Assembly (NCBI GenBank): GCA_038025085.1
Contig: CM076144.1
Span: 35,622,501 to 35,686,500, forward strand
Origin: Tetragonia tetragonoides
Lineage: Eukaryota; Streptophyta; Magnoliopsida; Caryophyllales; Aizoaceae
Length of the DNA stretch: 64,000 nucleotides
Direction: 5' to 3'
Part shown: piece after piece, positions 1-11,836 of the stretch
Position numbering within the stretch: the first letter of the stretch is position 1
How the letters are laid out: each line of letters opens with the position of its first letter
The notes under the pieces: model-generated
What the model was told of the DNA's origin: nothing
Seen by the model: the letters and a program-made list of their open reading frames with translations, nothing else
The model's database searches: none
Program-made: the position numbers and the translations under genes

Positions 1-2
1 GC

Positions 3-230
3 AGCGGGGCAGCTCATGAGAATGCGGGTAAGGGGAAAGGCAGACGGGCAATGATGGTGTGTCGGGTTATTGCGGGCCGGGTTTCAAAACGGGTCGAGTT
101 CGGGCTTGACTCGGTGTTGGATGGGCCAGGGGAGTATGAGTTTGACTCAGTTTGTGGGGAAAATGGCGAGTTGTTAGTGTTTGATAATCGTGCGGTTTTG
201 CCTTGCTTCCTAGTCATCTACAAATTGTAA
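3..230 (+). CDS. 3' end of a C2H2-type zinc-finger protein gene (PARP-like C-terminal fold), partial
   Basis: An open frame enters from the left edge and stops at TAA 228-230. The 75 visible residues contain AMMVCRVIAGRV, then YEFDSVCGENGELLVFDN and end AVLPCFLVIYKL. This matches my memory of the extreme C-terminus of a plant family annotated as C2H2 zinc-finger proteins (relatives of Arabidopsis At4g27240 and At5g54630), where a PARP-catalytic-like fold ends in a 'lPCFvviYK' strand. The zinc finger itself would lie outside the window. The family is inferred from the tail only. The sequence that follows (231 onwards) looks like 3' UTR and AT-rich intergenic DNA. Confidence 0.6.
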   Translation, partial: SGAAHENAGKGKGRRAMMVCRVIAGRVSKRVEFGLDSVLDGPGEYEFDSVCGENGELLVFDNRAVLPCFLVIYKL

Positions 231-1388
231 AGACTAAAGACATCTATCTCTTCCCCTCCCCCCCCCAAAAAAGAAAAACATTTATCAACACAATGTTTAC
301 CATTTCTTTCTTTCTTTTTTTTTTTTTTAAATTTTTACCTGGAGCGTTCATATTTTTTGTGGGGCTAAAATTTGTGTAAATGTTGTGTTGATAGATGTTC
401 TACTTCTACTAATTGTCGTCTTCGGTTTATGTGCATATTTGATGGGATTTTTTTAGCAAGTACGAACTGAAATGAAAAATATATGGTGTAATTGTTGATG
501 AACAAGTTTGCTACTAGTGCTTATATCTGGTAATATTTGTCTATTCTTTTTCAAGTGGTGGCTGTATTTTTTGAACTTAAGTTCATTCTATGGGGCTTAA
601 AGATGAGTTTTTTATTTGTTTATTTTAGATTTTTTTTTTTTTTGAAGGATTGTTTATTTTAGAGTTAGTACAGTACTAATTTGGAATAGAAATTGCAGAT
701 TTGAACAAAGTGATCAGATATATATATACCTGGAAAAATGGATTTTGTCAATGTTTTGGGTTACATGGAAATTTTAAATTTGTTATGATTCATGCGGGAA
801 TATCATAAAAATCGTGGGGTATCTAGTTAAGATGATCTAAGCATCTATTTGTATTCCAGAAATTAATACTGTAGCATTTATGATGATACCGTGATTATTA
901 ATATTGTCAGTTTTTGCATGGTGGGGTAGTAATTCGCTTTTGTTTCTGAATTTAAGACTTCAGCAATGGCGTTTAAGAATCACAAACGTCTGTAAATTTT
1001 TGCAGTTTAGCTTGTCAATTTAATGGATGAAAATTTTGTTTGATACCGGCCCCTTTTTTGTATTTATATTTAAATTTTTGAATATATGCCACATATATCA
1101 TACACTCCTAAAAAAAGAAGTATGTGCACTTGATGTGCCAACTGCCTACCATTCAAATATTATGTGAGTTTAGGAGTTAGGACCTAAGGTATTGGGCTAA
1201 ATTTTTAATCAAGTATAATAATCTATTGCTTCACTAATAATAGAGTATTACAGTTCTTGTAGATAGAGATCAGACCCAAACTCAAACATGGTTTTGTATT
1301 TTGAAGGAATATTTAGGAGAGTTTTGTTTTTTCTTTTTTGGTGACAAATGTTTAGGAGTGTAATTACATGCTCCATACTATAAGAGTA
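231..1388. other. AT-rich intergenic DNA
   Basis: The 3' flank of the partial zinc-finger gene. It has long T runs (about 307-330 and 629-642) and no frame with coding character. I see no convincing repeat boundary here. Confidence 0.5.
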
Positions 1389-1619
1389 TAAGAGCATCTC
1401 TAATGCTACATAAAGTTTTGGAGAGTTTTTTTTTCTTATACCATGTCATAATTAAGAATGGAACTTTTATAAACCTCTAGTGTTTGTCTAGCTAAACAGA
1501 TTTGTATAATTATGGAGATTTTAGGTTTGTCAATATGGGGATTAGATTTTCTTGGGAGCTGAGATATTTTTTCCCCACAAATTAACCTTTCTAAAAATCT
1601 TACATTGGAGATGTTCTAA
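1389..1619. mobile_element. MITE with GAGCATCTCTAATG ends
   Basis: The left end AGAGCATCTCTAATG (from 1391) is inverted as CATTGGAGATGTTCT at the right end (about 1603-1617), enclosing about 230 bp of AT-rich DNA. These ends are common in plant non-autonomous DNA transposons. I could not find a clean target duplication. A diverged relative of the interior lies at about 16720-16935 in an APT intron. Confidence 0.55.
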
Positions 1620-1724
1620 TAAGTACTCCGTACTAGAGTAGCAAGTCAATTGCAATCACTCTAATAATTTGTAAGCACCGTCTATCCGCTATCATGTTGA
1701 GAGACTACTATATCTCATACCAAT

Positions 1725-1841
1725 AAGTTTTGCATGAGGCCGCCTTAAGGAGAGACTACCTCTATATACAAGCATGACGTCGACATGACATCATACTTGT
1801 ATGAGAGGCCTCACCTTGAGGCCGCCTCATACAAAATTTTG
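1725..1841. mobile_element. Small hairpin MITE (GCATGAGGCCGCCTTA arms)
   Basis: The arm TTTTGCATGAGGCCGCCTTA is repeated inverted as TTGAGGCCGCCTCATACAAAA at the other end. The internal ACAAGCATGACGTC also pairs with GACATGACATCATACTTGT. The whole 115-120 bp can fold into one imperfect hairpin. No protein is encoded. Confidence 0.55.
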
Positions 1842-2744
1842 TGATCTCATACAAAGTTTTAATTTGCTGTGTCTAGAATTGTTGCCTTTAAAACAATATT
1901 ACAGTTCATATAAACAGTAAAGATAAAAGATCAAATAAACATAATTATGACAATTATGTAATCAATGTAAAGGGCAAAAAGAAAGAATATATAGCACAAT
2001 GGAGATGTTCTTTAATCGTGTCGAGATTGTAATAAGGAATCATTATTGTCAAATATCCTCTTGATGAACCTTTAGAGAGTGGGTGAAACGTTTTCAGGTG
2101 ATGGAATAAAATAAATAAATAAATAAATAAATAGGCAAAATTAGTATATATCAATTACCCCTGCCTCCTAATAGTATAATTTTAAATTACGCACGACAAA
2201 ATCAGTAGGTGCTATTTTGGTCTGCTTATTCGACAAAGCACACAAACATCATACATGTTGGTATTTGTCCTCTACATATATATAGTCAATGGCATTGGGT
2301 TGGTTTCACTGCCGTTGATTGTGGTGATGATGATGATGGTGTTGAACTGTACGTTGATGGACAATGGATCATGATGGTGTATGTGAATCAATATATAGCG
2401 TCCCGTTAATCATGTAGTCATTGGCATCATTTAAAATAAGCAATAACATACAAGTTGAGTGACTGAATCTACTTTTCGATCATTATTTCTAACATATGAG
2501 TATGGTATATACAATATAGTCATATAGATAATCGTATATTTCTACCTTTCTGGAAAATACAAGTACTTTTGAGTGAGTAGGAGACAAAAAGAGTAGCAGC
2601 ATTGTGGAAATGATATGGGCTTAGCATTTGTTTTGTTTTGTTTTGTTTTAGATCTGTATGTATCTGCTTTGTTTATAGTACATAAATAATTTGGAGAGAG
2701 ATTAAAAATCATCTATGAGTACGTATATGTTTTGTAAGAGTTCT
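1842..2744. other. Intergenic DNA with simple repeats
   Basis: No gene is visible. It holds an AAAT tetranucleotide run at about 2107-2133 and a TTTTG run at about 2629-2650. The short open frames have no recognisable product. Confidence 0.5.
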
Positions 2745-2935
2745 TTTTATTTTCTATTTTTTATTTTTTATTTTTTATAAGAGGTTCCAGGCAGCTTGGA
2801 GGTAGTTAAAGAAGATTCCATACTAAATGTTTAAGAATTGAACCCGGATTAGATAAAAAAAATATAATAAATTGCACCCGGATCTCGGGGTGAAAGGTGA
2901 AAATGAAGCCACTAATCTAAACTCAAATTCTCTGT
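2745..2935 (-). mobile_element. Candidate tRNA-derived SINE
   Basis: On the minus strand a Pol III A-box-like GATTAGTGGCTTC (about 2910-2922) is followed by a B-box-like CGGGTTCAATTC (about 2836-2847), and an A-rich tail lies at 2745-2780. This is the usual SINE order. No target duplication was identified, so the limits are approximate. Confidence 0.4.
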
Positions 2936-3146
2936 GAGAGTTATCTCTTATTAAAGAATATAGCATTAATTAGGCCTCCAATTGTGAATTTAAACTCCAG
3001 ACTTTTTTCTGAAAAAGTCCCTCGAGGAGAGCGCTCTCTCTGCCTCTCGTAGGGTTTCCCAGTGAGTATTTGGCTGCGGCCGTAGTTTAGTCCCTCGAGA
3101 AGGATCTTTAGTGCAATCTCTCTAGTTCGTTTTGATTTACCTAGTG

Positions 3147-4610
3147 ATGACTTCGAAATTGGAGGAAGCGTGTCAGAAACTAAAATTATCAGAGGAGGAG
3201 GAAGCAGTAGTGGGGATTGGTGTAGGGGAAGATGAAGGGACGAATGATAGGGTATCAAAACTGTTGATGGGTAAAGTTCTCACGGACAAACCTTTTAGCG
3301 TAGCGGCCATGACGAAAACCCTACGTTTAATATGGAAGATCTCTCGTGGGCTATCGGTGAGGGAGTTTGAATCAAATTTATTCATCTTCCAATTCTACTG
3401 CGTTGCTGATAAGGGAAGGGTGATGGAGGGTTGCCCTTGGGTTTTTGATGATAAGTCATTAATGCTCATGGAGATTGATGGAACTGAAAAACCATTAGAT
3501 CTCAGCTTTACACACTCCCCTTTTTGGATCAAGGTGTATGATGTTTCCCTCAAGGCAAGGAACCCTAATAGCTAGAGCCATTGGAGAACATATGGGTGAT
3601 TTATTGAATATGATGAATCTGATGTTCTTGGGTGGGGTAAAACAATGAAAATTAAAGCTCGAATTGATGTTCATAAACCGTTGAAGCGGGGAATGAAATT
3701 GTCTGTGGATGGCTCAACTAAATGGGTGGACATTAAGTATGTACGATTGCTGACTTTCTGCTACACATGTGGTGTCTTAGGGCATGTCGAACAAGACTGC
3801 CCAAAGATTGAGGATGAGGGATACACGGTGATCGTCAACCAATATGGCCCATGGATGAAAGCATCACCTTTTAAGCCAAGGACGCGGGTGAACCGGGACG
3901 AGGTGGAGAAAGAGAAACTGTGGTTGAAGAAGATGGAAGATAGGAGGAAAGGAAGAACTAATGGAGGATCATCAGAGGGAAGCTCGAATGGGGCTAGGCC
4001 ATGTTCCAAAAAGCTGGTCTTTGTGAACGAAGAATTCTCGTCTCATGAAGCTTTGATCAATGTGGAATTCCAGTACGATGGTGTGGGCGAGGGAAGTGCT
4101 GCAGATGATAGGAGAAATCCAGGTACCATTGCACCAACCAAATCTCTACCCCAGACCCCTATTTTGGATAGCACCATGACTAAAAAACCTACCTGTATAG
4201 CTACCCAAATATCTGAGCTCTCATCACTACCCCTTCCCATCACTCCACAGCATTCTAAACCTGCCATACTCCCACCACAACCTGAACAACCAACCTCTCA
4301 GATTGTATTACCAGTCCAGGCTCCCCCCCCCCCCCAAACTGGAGCTGCTTTTAGCCTTGGATCCTCGTCTCCTAAGAAGGGGAAGGGTCTCTCAAAATTC
4401 AGAAAATTTGGTGGTCGAGAAAGGAAGGGAACTACCTCAGGGAACTCATCTGTGCACGGTAAGAGGAAGGATGGAGCAGACGTAGAGAATCTGGGTGACT
4501 TAATTGCAGAGGAGGTGAAAAGGTTTCGTTTTGAAATGGAACCTATGACCTGTGATAACACTGAGGAAGTAGCGGAGGTTGGGTGTAACCAACCCTGCGA
4601 AAAACAATGA
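3147..4610 (+). pseudogene. LINE ORF1 (DUF4283 plus CCHC zinc knuckle), frameshifted
   Basis: This is the RNA-binding ORF1 protein of a plant LINE. It starts at ATG 3147. The first part carries a DUF4283-like stretch (ADKGRVMEGCPWVFDDKSLM). It is broken near 3573-3645: a stop TAG at 3573-3575 is followed by sequence readable only in another frame (ARAIGEHMGD), and the original frame then resumes, which implies two compensating indels. From 3645 the frame runs to 4610 and contains the knuckle CYTCGVLGHVEQDC (C-x2-C-x4-H-x4-C, about 3760-3800). A proline-rich, low-complexity tail follows. The final stop TGA overlaps the ORF2 start. Confidence 0.8.
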
Positions 4611-7600
4611 AAATCTTAAGTTGGAACTTTCGGGGCCTTGGCAATCCCCGTACAGTGACCGCCCTCAGCGGCCGATGCTGGAGGGATCGCCCTAATATCG
4701 TTTCTTCATGGAAACGATGTTGGATGCTCGGGACCTAGAAAAAGTTAGAAGAAAGTGTGGTTTGAACATGGTGTGTGTTTGAGTAGTGAAGGCCTCTCGG
4801 GAGGCATGGGTTTTTGGTGGAGTGACTTAAATGTAAATACGATCTCTTATTCTCGTCATCATTTCTATGCTGAGATTTTGAATGATGAGAATGTACCAGT
4901 TTGGGCGGCAATTGGGATTTATGGGTGGCCGGAGGCTCACAATAAGCATTTCGCTTGGGATCTTATGAGGTCGCTTCGGGCGGGATGCCATATCCCGACT
5001 GTTATGTTTGGTGATTTCAATGAAATTGTTGGTGATCATGAGAAGGAGGGCGGGCAAATACGATGAGAATTCTATATGGATGCTTTTAGAGAAGCGATTG
5101 ATGACTGCTCGCTTCGTGATCTGGGTTTTAATGGTGCTATTTTCACGTGGCAGCGTGGCTGCGAGCTGGGAAGCTTCATTAGAGAAAGACTTGATCGTTT
5201 CATGGCGGATGATGAGTGGTGCACAATGTTTCCTGCCCATGAGGTGACACACTACCCCATTTACAGTTCGGATCATTGTCCAATTATGGTCTCAACTGAA
5301 CCTCCCCCACGTGAGATGAGGCGTCGTACAAGAGGCTTCAAGTTTGAGCCAATGTGGCTCTCTAATGAGGAGTGGCCGCATATAGTAAAGGAGCCATGGG
5401 AGTGTGGAGATGTGTTGACGATGACGGATAAAATTCAGTTTGGTGGTAAACGCTTGTCGTCTTGGGCTGGTCGAGCTTTTGGAGATACAAAGAAGCAGAT
5501 CAGAAATAAAGAAAAAGAATTGGTACAGTGGCAGCGCCAACCTCCCTCTGCTGATATGATTGCAAGCGGTAAACGTTTATCGTCAGAACTGGATGCCTTA
5601 CACAGAAATGAAGAGACTTTTAGGCATATTAGAGCTCGGGCTAATGAGCTTCGTGACAGAGACAAGAATACAACTTACTTTCATTACAAAGCAAGCCAGC
5701 GGAAAAAACGTAATTTTATCAAAGGACTCCATGATCCCGAGGGTATCTAGCAAACTGAAGCTAGAGATTTGGAGAATATTGTGACCAACTACTACCAAGG
5801 GCTTTTCACTACAGCTGGTCCAGTGGACGTTACGCCTGCACTGGCGGGTATTGACAAATTGGTTAGCACCGGGGTTAGACGGTATGCATGCTTTATTCTA
5901 TCAAAAGTTTTGGCATATTGTTGGACATGATGTTGTGTCCTATGTGAAAAATTGGTGGTCTGGTATGGTTGAGCTTGGTGAGGTAAATACCTCTAAAATT
6001 GTTTTGATACCTAAAGTGAAGTCCCCAAAGTTTATCACTGAGTTTAGGCCAATAAGTCTTTGTAATGTTCTCTACAAGATCATCTCGAAAATGTTGGCTA
6101 ATTGACTGAAAGTTTTCTTGCCTGCCTTGATTTCGGAAAACCAGAGTGCATTTGTCCCTAATCGGCTTATAATGGACAATGCACTAGTGGCTTCTGAGCT
6201 GTTCCACGGAATGAAGCGCAAAAAGAAAGGAAGGAGGGGAACAATGGCACTCAAACTCAATATGAGCAAGGCGTACGATCGAGTTGAATGGTGCTTTATT
6301 AGAGAATAATGGAAAAGTTTGGTTTTTGATTATGGGTGGATTGAGCGGGTGATGAAGTGCCTTACATCTGTGTCATATACTTTTGCTATTAATGGCAAAA
6401 CAAGAGGAGTTGTCACGCCCTCAAGGGATCTTCGCCAAAGAGATCCTATCTCACCCTATTTGTTTATCCTTTGTGTGGAAGCTTTCTCTACTCTCCTCTC
6501 CAAGACCGCAAAGGAGAAAATTATACACGGTGCACAAGTATGTCGTGGTGCCCCTGTCGTGTCACACTTATTTTTTGCCGACGATAGTATTTTTTTTACA
6601 AGAGCTAATGTCGGGGAAGGGAATAAGGTTGCTGAGATTATTGAATGCTATGAACAAGCGTCAGGGCAAAAAATAAACCTTGAAAAATCTGAAGTATCTT
6701 TTAGAAAAAATGTGGATGCAGCTACTCGGAGTGCAATCAAACAGGCTCTTGGTGTGAGGGAGGTCAATTGCCATGAGAAATACCTGGGCCTTCCTAATGT
6801 GATTGGCAAGTCGAAAAAAGCCATTTTTGCGGGAGTGAAGGAGCAGGTATGGAAAAAACTTCAAGGGTGGAAGGAGAAGTTATTATGTAAGCCAGGGAAA
6901 GAAGTTCTAATTAAGGCGGTGGCTCAATCCATTCCCACTTACATGATGAGTAATTTCAAGCTCCCGGATGAACTCATCGATGAGATACACTCTATACTAG
7001 CTCGATTATGGTGGGGTGCTTTGGGTACAGGACGAAAAATTCATTGGCATAGTTGGGAGTCTCTATGTCTCCCCAAGTCTAAAGGCGGGATGGGTTTCCG
7101 GGATTTGAAAGTTTTTAACCAGGCTCTTCTTCCAAAACAGGGTTGGAGACTGGTTCATGACACTAAAAGCCTACTTGCTAGATCTTTCAAGGCAAAATAC
7201 TTTAAACATACAGATTTTCTGAACTCCTTTCGAGGTGGTGCTCCTAGCTATACATGGAGAAGTATATGGGGGGCAAAAGCTCTGCTTCTGGAAGGATTGA
7301 AATGTAGAGTAGGTGATGGAAGGTCAATTGGGGTGTGGGATGAGGCATGGCTACCTGGAAATACGTCCTCGCTGGTCCCGACACCTGGTCCGAATGACAG
7401 TAGGGGACCTTATTGACAAGCAGAATGGTAAATGGAATGATATAAAACTTCAGTAGCACCTTACTCCCGAGGATGCTAATCTTGCTCGTGATATACCTCT
7501 GAGTCGTCGACGGCCGCATGACACGAGATTCTGGTGGCCTAGCAAAGACGGAGTTTATATTGTGCGCTCCGCGTATTGGCTTGGAAAACTGGGGACTAGT

Positions 7601-8594
7601 GTTCATAGGGGTGAGGATGAGGAAATCTGGAAATGCATTTGGAGTTTGGATGCCCCTCCCAAATTGCGCCTTTTTGTGTGGCGTGCCTGCTCAGGTAGCC
7701 TGGATGTACGCGAAAGGCTTCATCATCGACATATCGTTCCTGACGCCTTATGCTCAATTTGCCTGTGCCAGGTCGAAACTGTAAAACATGCTCTCTTGGA
7801 ATGCTCGGGGATACAACAAATATGGAGCTCTAGTCCTTTTGTGGGTAAATTACAGAACGCTCCTGCAGGCTCATTTAAGGAGAAAGTGACTTGGTTACGC
7901 AAGGAACTTGACAGAGATGAGCTGTGTGATTTTCTCACTATGGCTTGGGCAGCATGGACTTGTCGAAACGAGAGAGTTTTTTTATCAAACCACTCCAAAC
8001 GTTGAACTCATGACTGCTAGTTTCGTGAAGATGGTAAGGGACCACCGTGATTATGCCAGTAAAGTGTTTGGAGGTAGTCAGAGCACTGGGTTTCATTCGA
8101 ATGAGGACTGGATTCCGCCAACAGATGGGGTGCTTAAAATCAATACGGATGCTGCACTTTTTGACGGGGACTCTGTGGGTCTTGGTGCTGTGATTAGAGA
8201 TGGAGATGGTCGGTTAAGGGCAGTGGCAGCAAAAAGATTTCGAGCTCGATGGTCTGCGGAAGTAGCTGAAGCAGCTGCTGGTCTCTTTGGCTTAGAAACT
8301 GCAAGAAAGTTAGCAGCATCTAAAGTCCACCTTGAGAGTGATGCTCTCTCCCTCATCCAGAAGATCAGTAATGGAGGCTTTGGTTTGACTCCCATTGCTC
8401 TTGTGTTGGATGATATTTATTGTTTTTCTTCAAATTTTCAGTCTTGTTGTTTCTCTCATGTTAAACGGGTAGGGAATGTTGTGGTTCACTCTGTAGCTAG
8501 GCTTTGTACGGCTACTGGGAAAGAGCTGGTGTACTTTGACAATTTTCCGCAAGGTATCATTGCCTTGGCGGGGTTTGATTACCCTCTCGAATGA
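4607..8594 (+). pseudogene. LINE ORF2 polyprotein (endonuclease, reverse transcriptase, zf-RVT, RNase H), inactivated
   Basis: ORF2 starts at ATG 4607 (MKILSWNFRGLGNP, the usual start of the APE-type endonuclease). Frames then shift. Visible domains in order: endonuclease with GDFNE (about 5010) and SSDHCPIM (about 5266-5289); reverse transcriptase from about 5850, with [27 protein letters not shown] and FADD (6577-6588 region); zf-RVT at about 7562-7810 (WSLDAPPKLRLFVWR, CSICLCQVETVKHALLEC); RNase H at about 8130-8560 (TDAALFDG, EAAAG, LESDAL). Lesions include stops at 5064, 5748, 6103, 6307 and 7414, and frameshifts near 4690, 5751-5850, 7417-7560 and 7910-8000. The first catalytic Asp of RT motif A is Asn (codon 6259-6261). 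Confidence 0.85.
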
Positions 8595-8627
8595 AAGCTC
8601 CCCCTCCCATCCTAACCAAAAAAAAAG

Positions 8628-9309
8628 GTTAAGTTTTTTATGGATTTGATCCCAACATACGGAGTATCATTTAGTACTAGCCGCAATACTCAATTAATTT
8701 GTCACTTTTTTTAATAAAAGAAAAAAGGAAGTTTGCGACAGGTTATAAGAAGTTAAGAACAACAACCGCGGTGTAAAGTAGTAACAAAATGCCATCACCA
8801 AATTGCAAATGATGGCGAAGAGAAATCAAGAGAAATTACTATATTGAGTAGTTTTCAATTGCAAACTCACAAGTATAAAACAACGGTTAAGTAATCGCTT
8901 TTCAACATATCACCAACAATACCATCTTATTAAATTTCTTGGTTTAGATAATAGCTAAGACTCTATAAGTACTAGTATGAGGAGTATCAAAATAAAATAA
9001 AAACGAAAGATAACACGAATCCAGAAAGTGTTAGTATGATAATTTACAAAAAGCATTTTAGGAATAGACGTTAGAGAGTTCGTTTTTGAAATGTGTTGCT
9101 TGGCTTATGAGGGAATGAATTCCCATTTGTATTTGTATTTGTATTTGTATTTGTATTTGTATGGTGGATGGTCTTAGTCATTTTGTCGTGGTCCAACTAA
9201 ATAAGGGAACTAGCAAACCCATAACTTCTCAACATGGGGGAACCAAGTGACCATCTTTGCCAATACTTTTTTATTTATCTTTTCTATCCTTTTCCTTTAC
9301 CCAGGCAGG
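8628..9309. other. Intergenic DNA with a GTATTT hexanucleotide microsatellite
   Basis: No gene is visible. A run of about six TTTGTA/GTATTT units lies at about 9127-9162. The rest is AT-rich. Confidence 0.5.
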
Positions 9310-9919
9310 TAGGGGTAAGCAGAAAATCTGGGTACCCAGTACCGAAACTGGAATTTATTTGAAACCGGTCTAACCAATTCCAATTCCAATTCCTGACTTT
9401 TGGGAATCGAAACCGGTTGGATACCCAGTGTAAAAAAATTAAAAGACTTTTTCCTTTGATAGAAATCAAAAATGGTAATTTTCTAGTAACATTAGTGGTT
9501 TAAAAAATTGTATTTAAAATTTTAATGTTTTAATGATTGTATTTGAAATATTAGTAATTAAATAATTGTATACGTTATTAAATTTTGATTTACAATGTTA
9601 AGTTTTTTTTTGTAATATTTGATTTTATGTTTGCGGTATTTTTGAAAACTAATATTTGTTAGTGTAATATTATAATCGATATTTTTTATTTAGAAAAAAA
9701 TATATTTATTTGATTTAAAAAATAATAAAATTTGGATTTAATGTGGACTTGGGTACCCAGGAATCGGTGGGTACCCGGTGGATCCAATTCCAATTCCTAA
9801 GATTTAGGTATCAGTGCAACCAATTTCAATTCCAATTCCTAGGAATTAGGAACCGGTGAATCCAATTCCAATTCCGGATAGTGCAATACTCGGTGGGTGC
9901 CCGGTTGCGCTCACTCCTA
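9310..9919. mobile_element. Non-autonomous hAT element, 610 bp
   Basis: The left end TAGGGGTAAGC is inverted at the right end as GCTCACTCCTA. The flanks are CAGGCAGG (9302-9309) and CTGGCAGG (9920-9927), an 8-bp target duplication with one mismatch, as expected for hAT. Subterminal GGGTACCC and CAATTCCAATTCC motifs repeat in both orientations near both ends. The interior is AT-rich and non-coding. Confidence 0.75.
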
Positions 9920-9973
9920 CTGGCAGGGAGAAGATCAATGCTTTGAGCACAATAAAGGAAATTGAGATGAGTC

Positions 9974-10311
9974 AGTCTTGTGTGAGACCAACTTACAGAA
10001 AAATGGGGTCACTATTTATCAATGTAGGGGGTCACGTTTTATCAGCAGTGACCCTTATTATACTAAAAAGTGACCCCCGTCTCACCAAAAGTTACAAAAA
10101 GACCGTGTTAAACAAGTTTTTGTGAATTGAGATAATGCCCAAGCAACACCCAAAATAAATAAATAAATAAATAATTGACAAACACAAAAACTTGTTTGAG
10201 ACGGTCTTTTTGTAATATTTGGTGAGACGGAGGTTACTTTTTAGTGAAATAAGGGTCACGGTTCATAATAAGTGACCCTTACATTTCTGTGAGTTGGTCT
10301 TACACAAGACT
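9974..10311. mobile_element. Foldback MITE with AGTCTTGTGTGAGACCAAC ends
   Basis: Long terminal inverted repeats: the left arm (about 9974-10126) begins AGTCTTGTGTGAGACCAAC, and the right arm (about 10195-10311) ends in its inverse. Inner blocks GGGTCAC, AAAAAGTGACC and GTCTCACCAAA are mirrored too. The central spacer carries an AAAT run (10153-10173). No clear target duplication was seen. The short open frame inside is non-coding. Confidence 0.65.
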
Positions 10312-10506
10312 TATTCAACGGCAAATATCTTGCATGCAATTCAGAAATTATGTTGGTTTCTGTTTCGCACCTAAGAAAAACAAAGTTTTTTGGTGCAGTG
10401 GCACTACTCCTACCTTCCATTTTCAAGACGGGGTCAATTCTTATACTTAGCAATTTGGGTTTCCCTTTCCCCTCCCCCAAACAGTTGGGGTTATTTTACC
10501 ATCATT

Positions 10507-10905
10507 TAGAGCTAATTTGGTACAGAGGAAATGAGAGGAAAAGAAAGGAAGGGAAAGAAAATCTAGTACCTTTCTCATGTTTGGTTTTCAAAATTAAAAG
10601 GAAGGGAAGGGAATTGATGGGAAAGTTTTCTTATTAAATCCTCTCTTTCCTTTCCTCCCAAATCGGTGAAATTTGGACGGAAAGAGAGTTTAAAACTGTC
10701 ATTCATTTCCTTTCCTTCAAAGTCACATTAACCAAACAATGAAAAATGTTATTTTCCTTTCAATTCCTTTTTATACAACCAAACATAGGAAATATAATTA
10801 TTTTCCTTTCCTTTCTTTTCCTTTCCTTTCTTTTCCTTTCTCTTCCCTTCCCTTACTTTCTTTTCCTTTTCACTCTTATTCATGCAACCAAACAAACTGT
10901 TAAAA
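10507..10905. repeat. Purine/pyrimidine mirror inverted repeat, probable MITE
   Basis: The left part is rich in GGAAAAGAAAGGAAGGG. The right part is its pyrimidine complement (CCTTTCCTTTCTTTTCC) and closes with CAACCAAACAAAC. Ends carrying TTTGGT/ACCAAAC and a complementary low-complexity body suggest a small inverted-repeat element. The boundaries are approximate. Confidence 0.45.
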
Positions 10906-11107
10906 AAAAAAAAAGTTCGGCATTCCTATTTGGTAAATTCCTTGTGATTGTATGATCTTTCATGTTTTTTTGTGTAGGTTCTTTGTTTTTCCCCCTTTTA
11001 AACCCATTATTAAAAATTTTGCATCGAAATTTAATTTTTTTTTTTTAGACCTCCCACTGTGGTTGTAATCACCCTAAGTTTCAATCACCTAATTTTCCTC
11101 CATAACG

Positions 11108-11402
11108 GGTGCGTTTGTTAGAGCTGAACTTACCAGAACTGAACTGAACTTAACTTACCCGAGCACCACTAAACTGTACTGAACTGAATCGAACACCACT
11201 TAACTGAATTGAACACCATTGAACTAAACTGGAACATAATAATAATAACAACTGAATTGAGCACCACTGAACTGAACTGATTTGAACACCACTGAACTGA
11301 ACTGATTTGAACACCACTAAACAATACTGAACCGAGCCGTACTTATATGTGACCACCCCTAAACTGAACTGAACTGACCGGAGAAATTCTAAACAACCCA
11401 CC
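11108..11402. mobile_element. MITE-like element, GGTGCGTTTGTTAGA family, copy 1
   Basis: The left end GGTGCGTTTGTTAGA is mirrored at 11388-11402 with a few substitutions. The interior is almost entirely a degenerate tandem repeat around GAACTGAACACCACT. Related copies lie at 25119-25358 and about 25393-25611. Confidence 0.6.
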
Positions 11403-11836
11403 CAACAACAACTGTGAACAGCTGTGGCTTTTATTATCACCAACACTAGAAAGAGAAAAATGAAAGGTATCCCTTTAAATAGCCAGTAAGTTGAGAGTTG
11501 AGATAAAGTTGCAGCACATAAAAGAGAAATGTCAAGCTCAGCTTGCTTTTTCTAATCAAGATAAAGTCAACAACCATAATGCACTTGATACAGAGAGGAC
11601 AAATTAGTCCCTGCTAATCATGTGGAGACCCTACAAATACGAAGAATTCCGGAGCTCAAGCCCCACTAAATCGATTTTGATGTGTCTGCTATTATGGTCA
11701 GAAAATTCTCAGCTATATCAAAATTCACTAATCATTAAGAGATAAAAGGGTAAAGATAACAGCAGATAATCCCAATGTGAAGCTGCCAATTGTGTCCTCT
11801 GAATGTACAGTTTGTCATGCTAGAGCAAATGGTGTA

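Larger units (their letters stand above)
3000..8627 (+). mobile_element. Degenerate full-length L1-type LINE retrotransposon
   Basis: Two consecutive reading frames match the plant LINE plan: ORF1 with a DUF4283-like region and a CCHC knuckle, then ORF2 with endonuclease, reverse transcriptase, zf-RVT and RNase H regions. A short A tail (8618-8626) follows the ORF2 stop. Both ORFs carry stops and frameshifts, so the copy is dead. The 5' boundary is not defined: the sequence from about 3000 to the first ATG at 3147 looks like a 5' UTR. I found no target-site duplication. Confidence 0.85.

Noticed and set aside
2209..2409. 66-codon frame in the first intergenic region
   Set aside because: Chance frame beside AT-rich DNA with no family match.
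3000..8700. Target-site duplication of the full-length LINE
   Set aside because: I looked for the sequence after the A tail (GTTAAGTTTTTTATGG) near the 5' end and found no convincing match.
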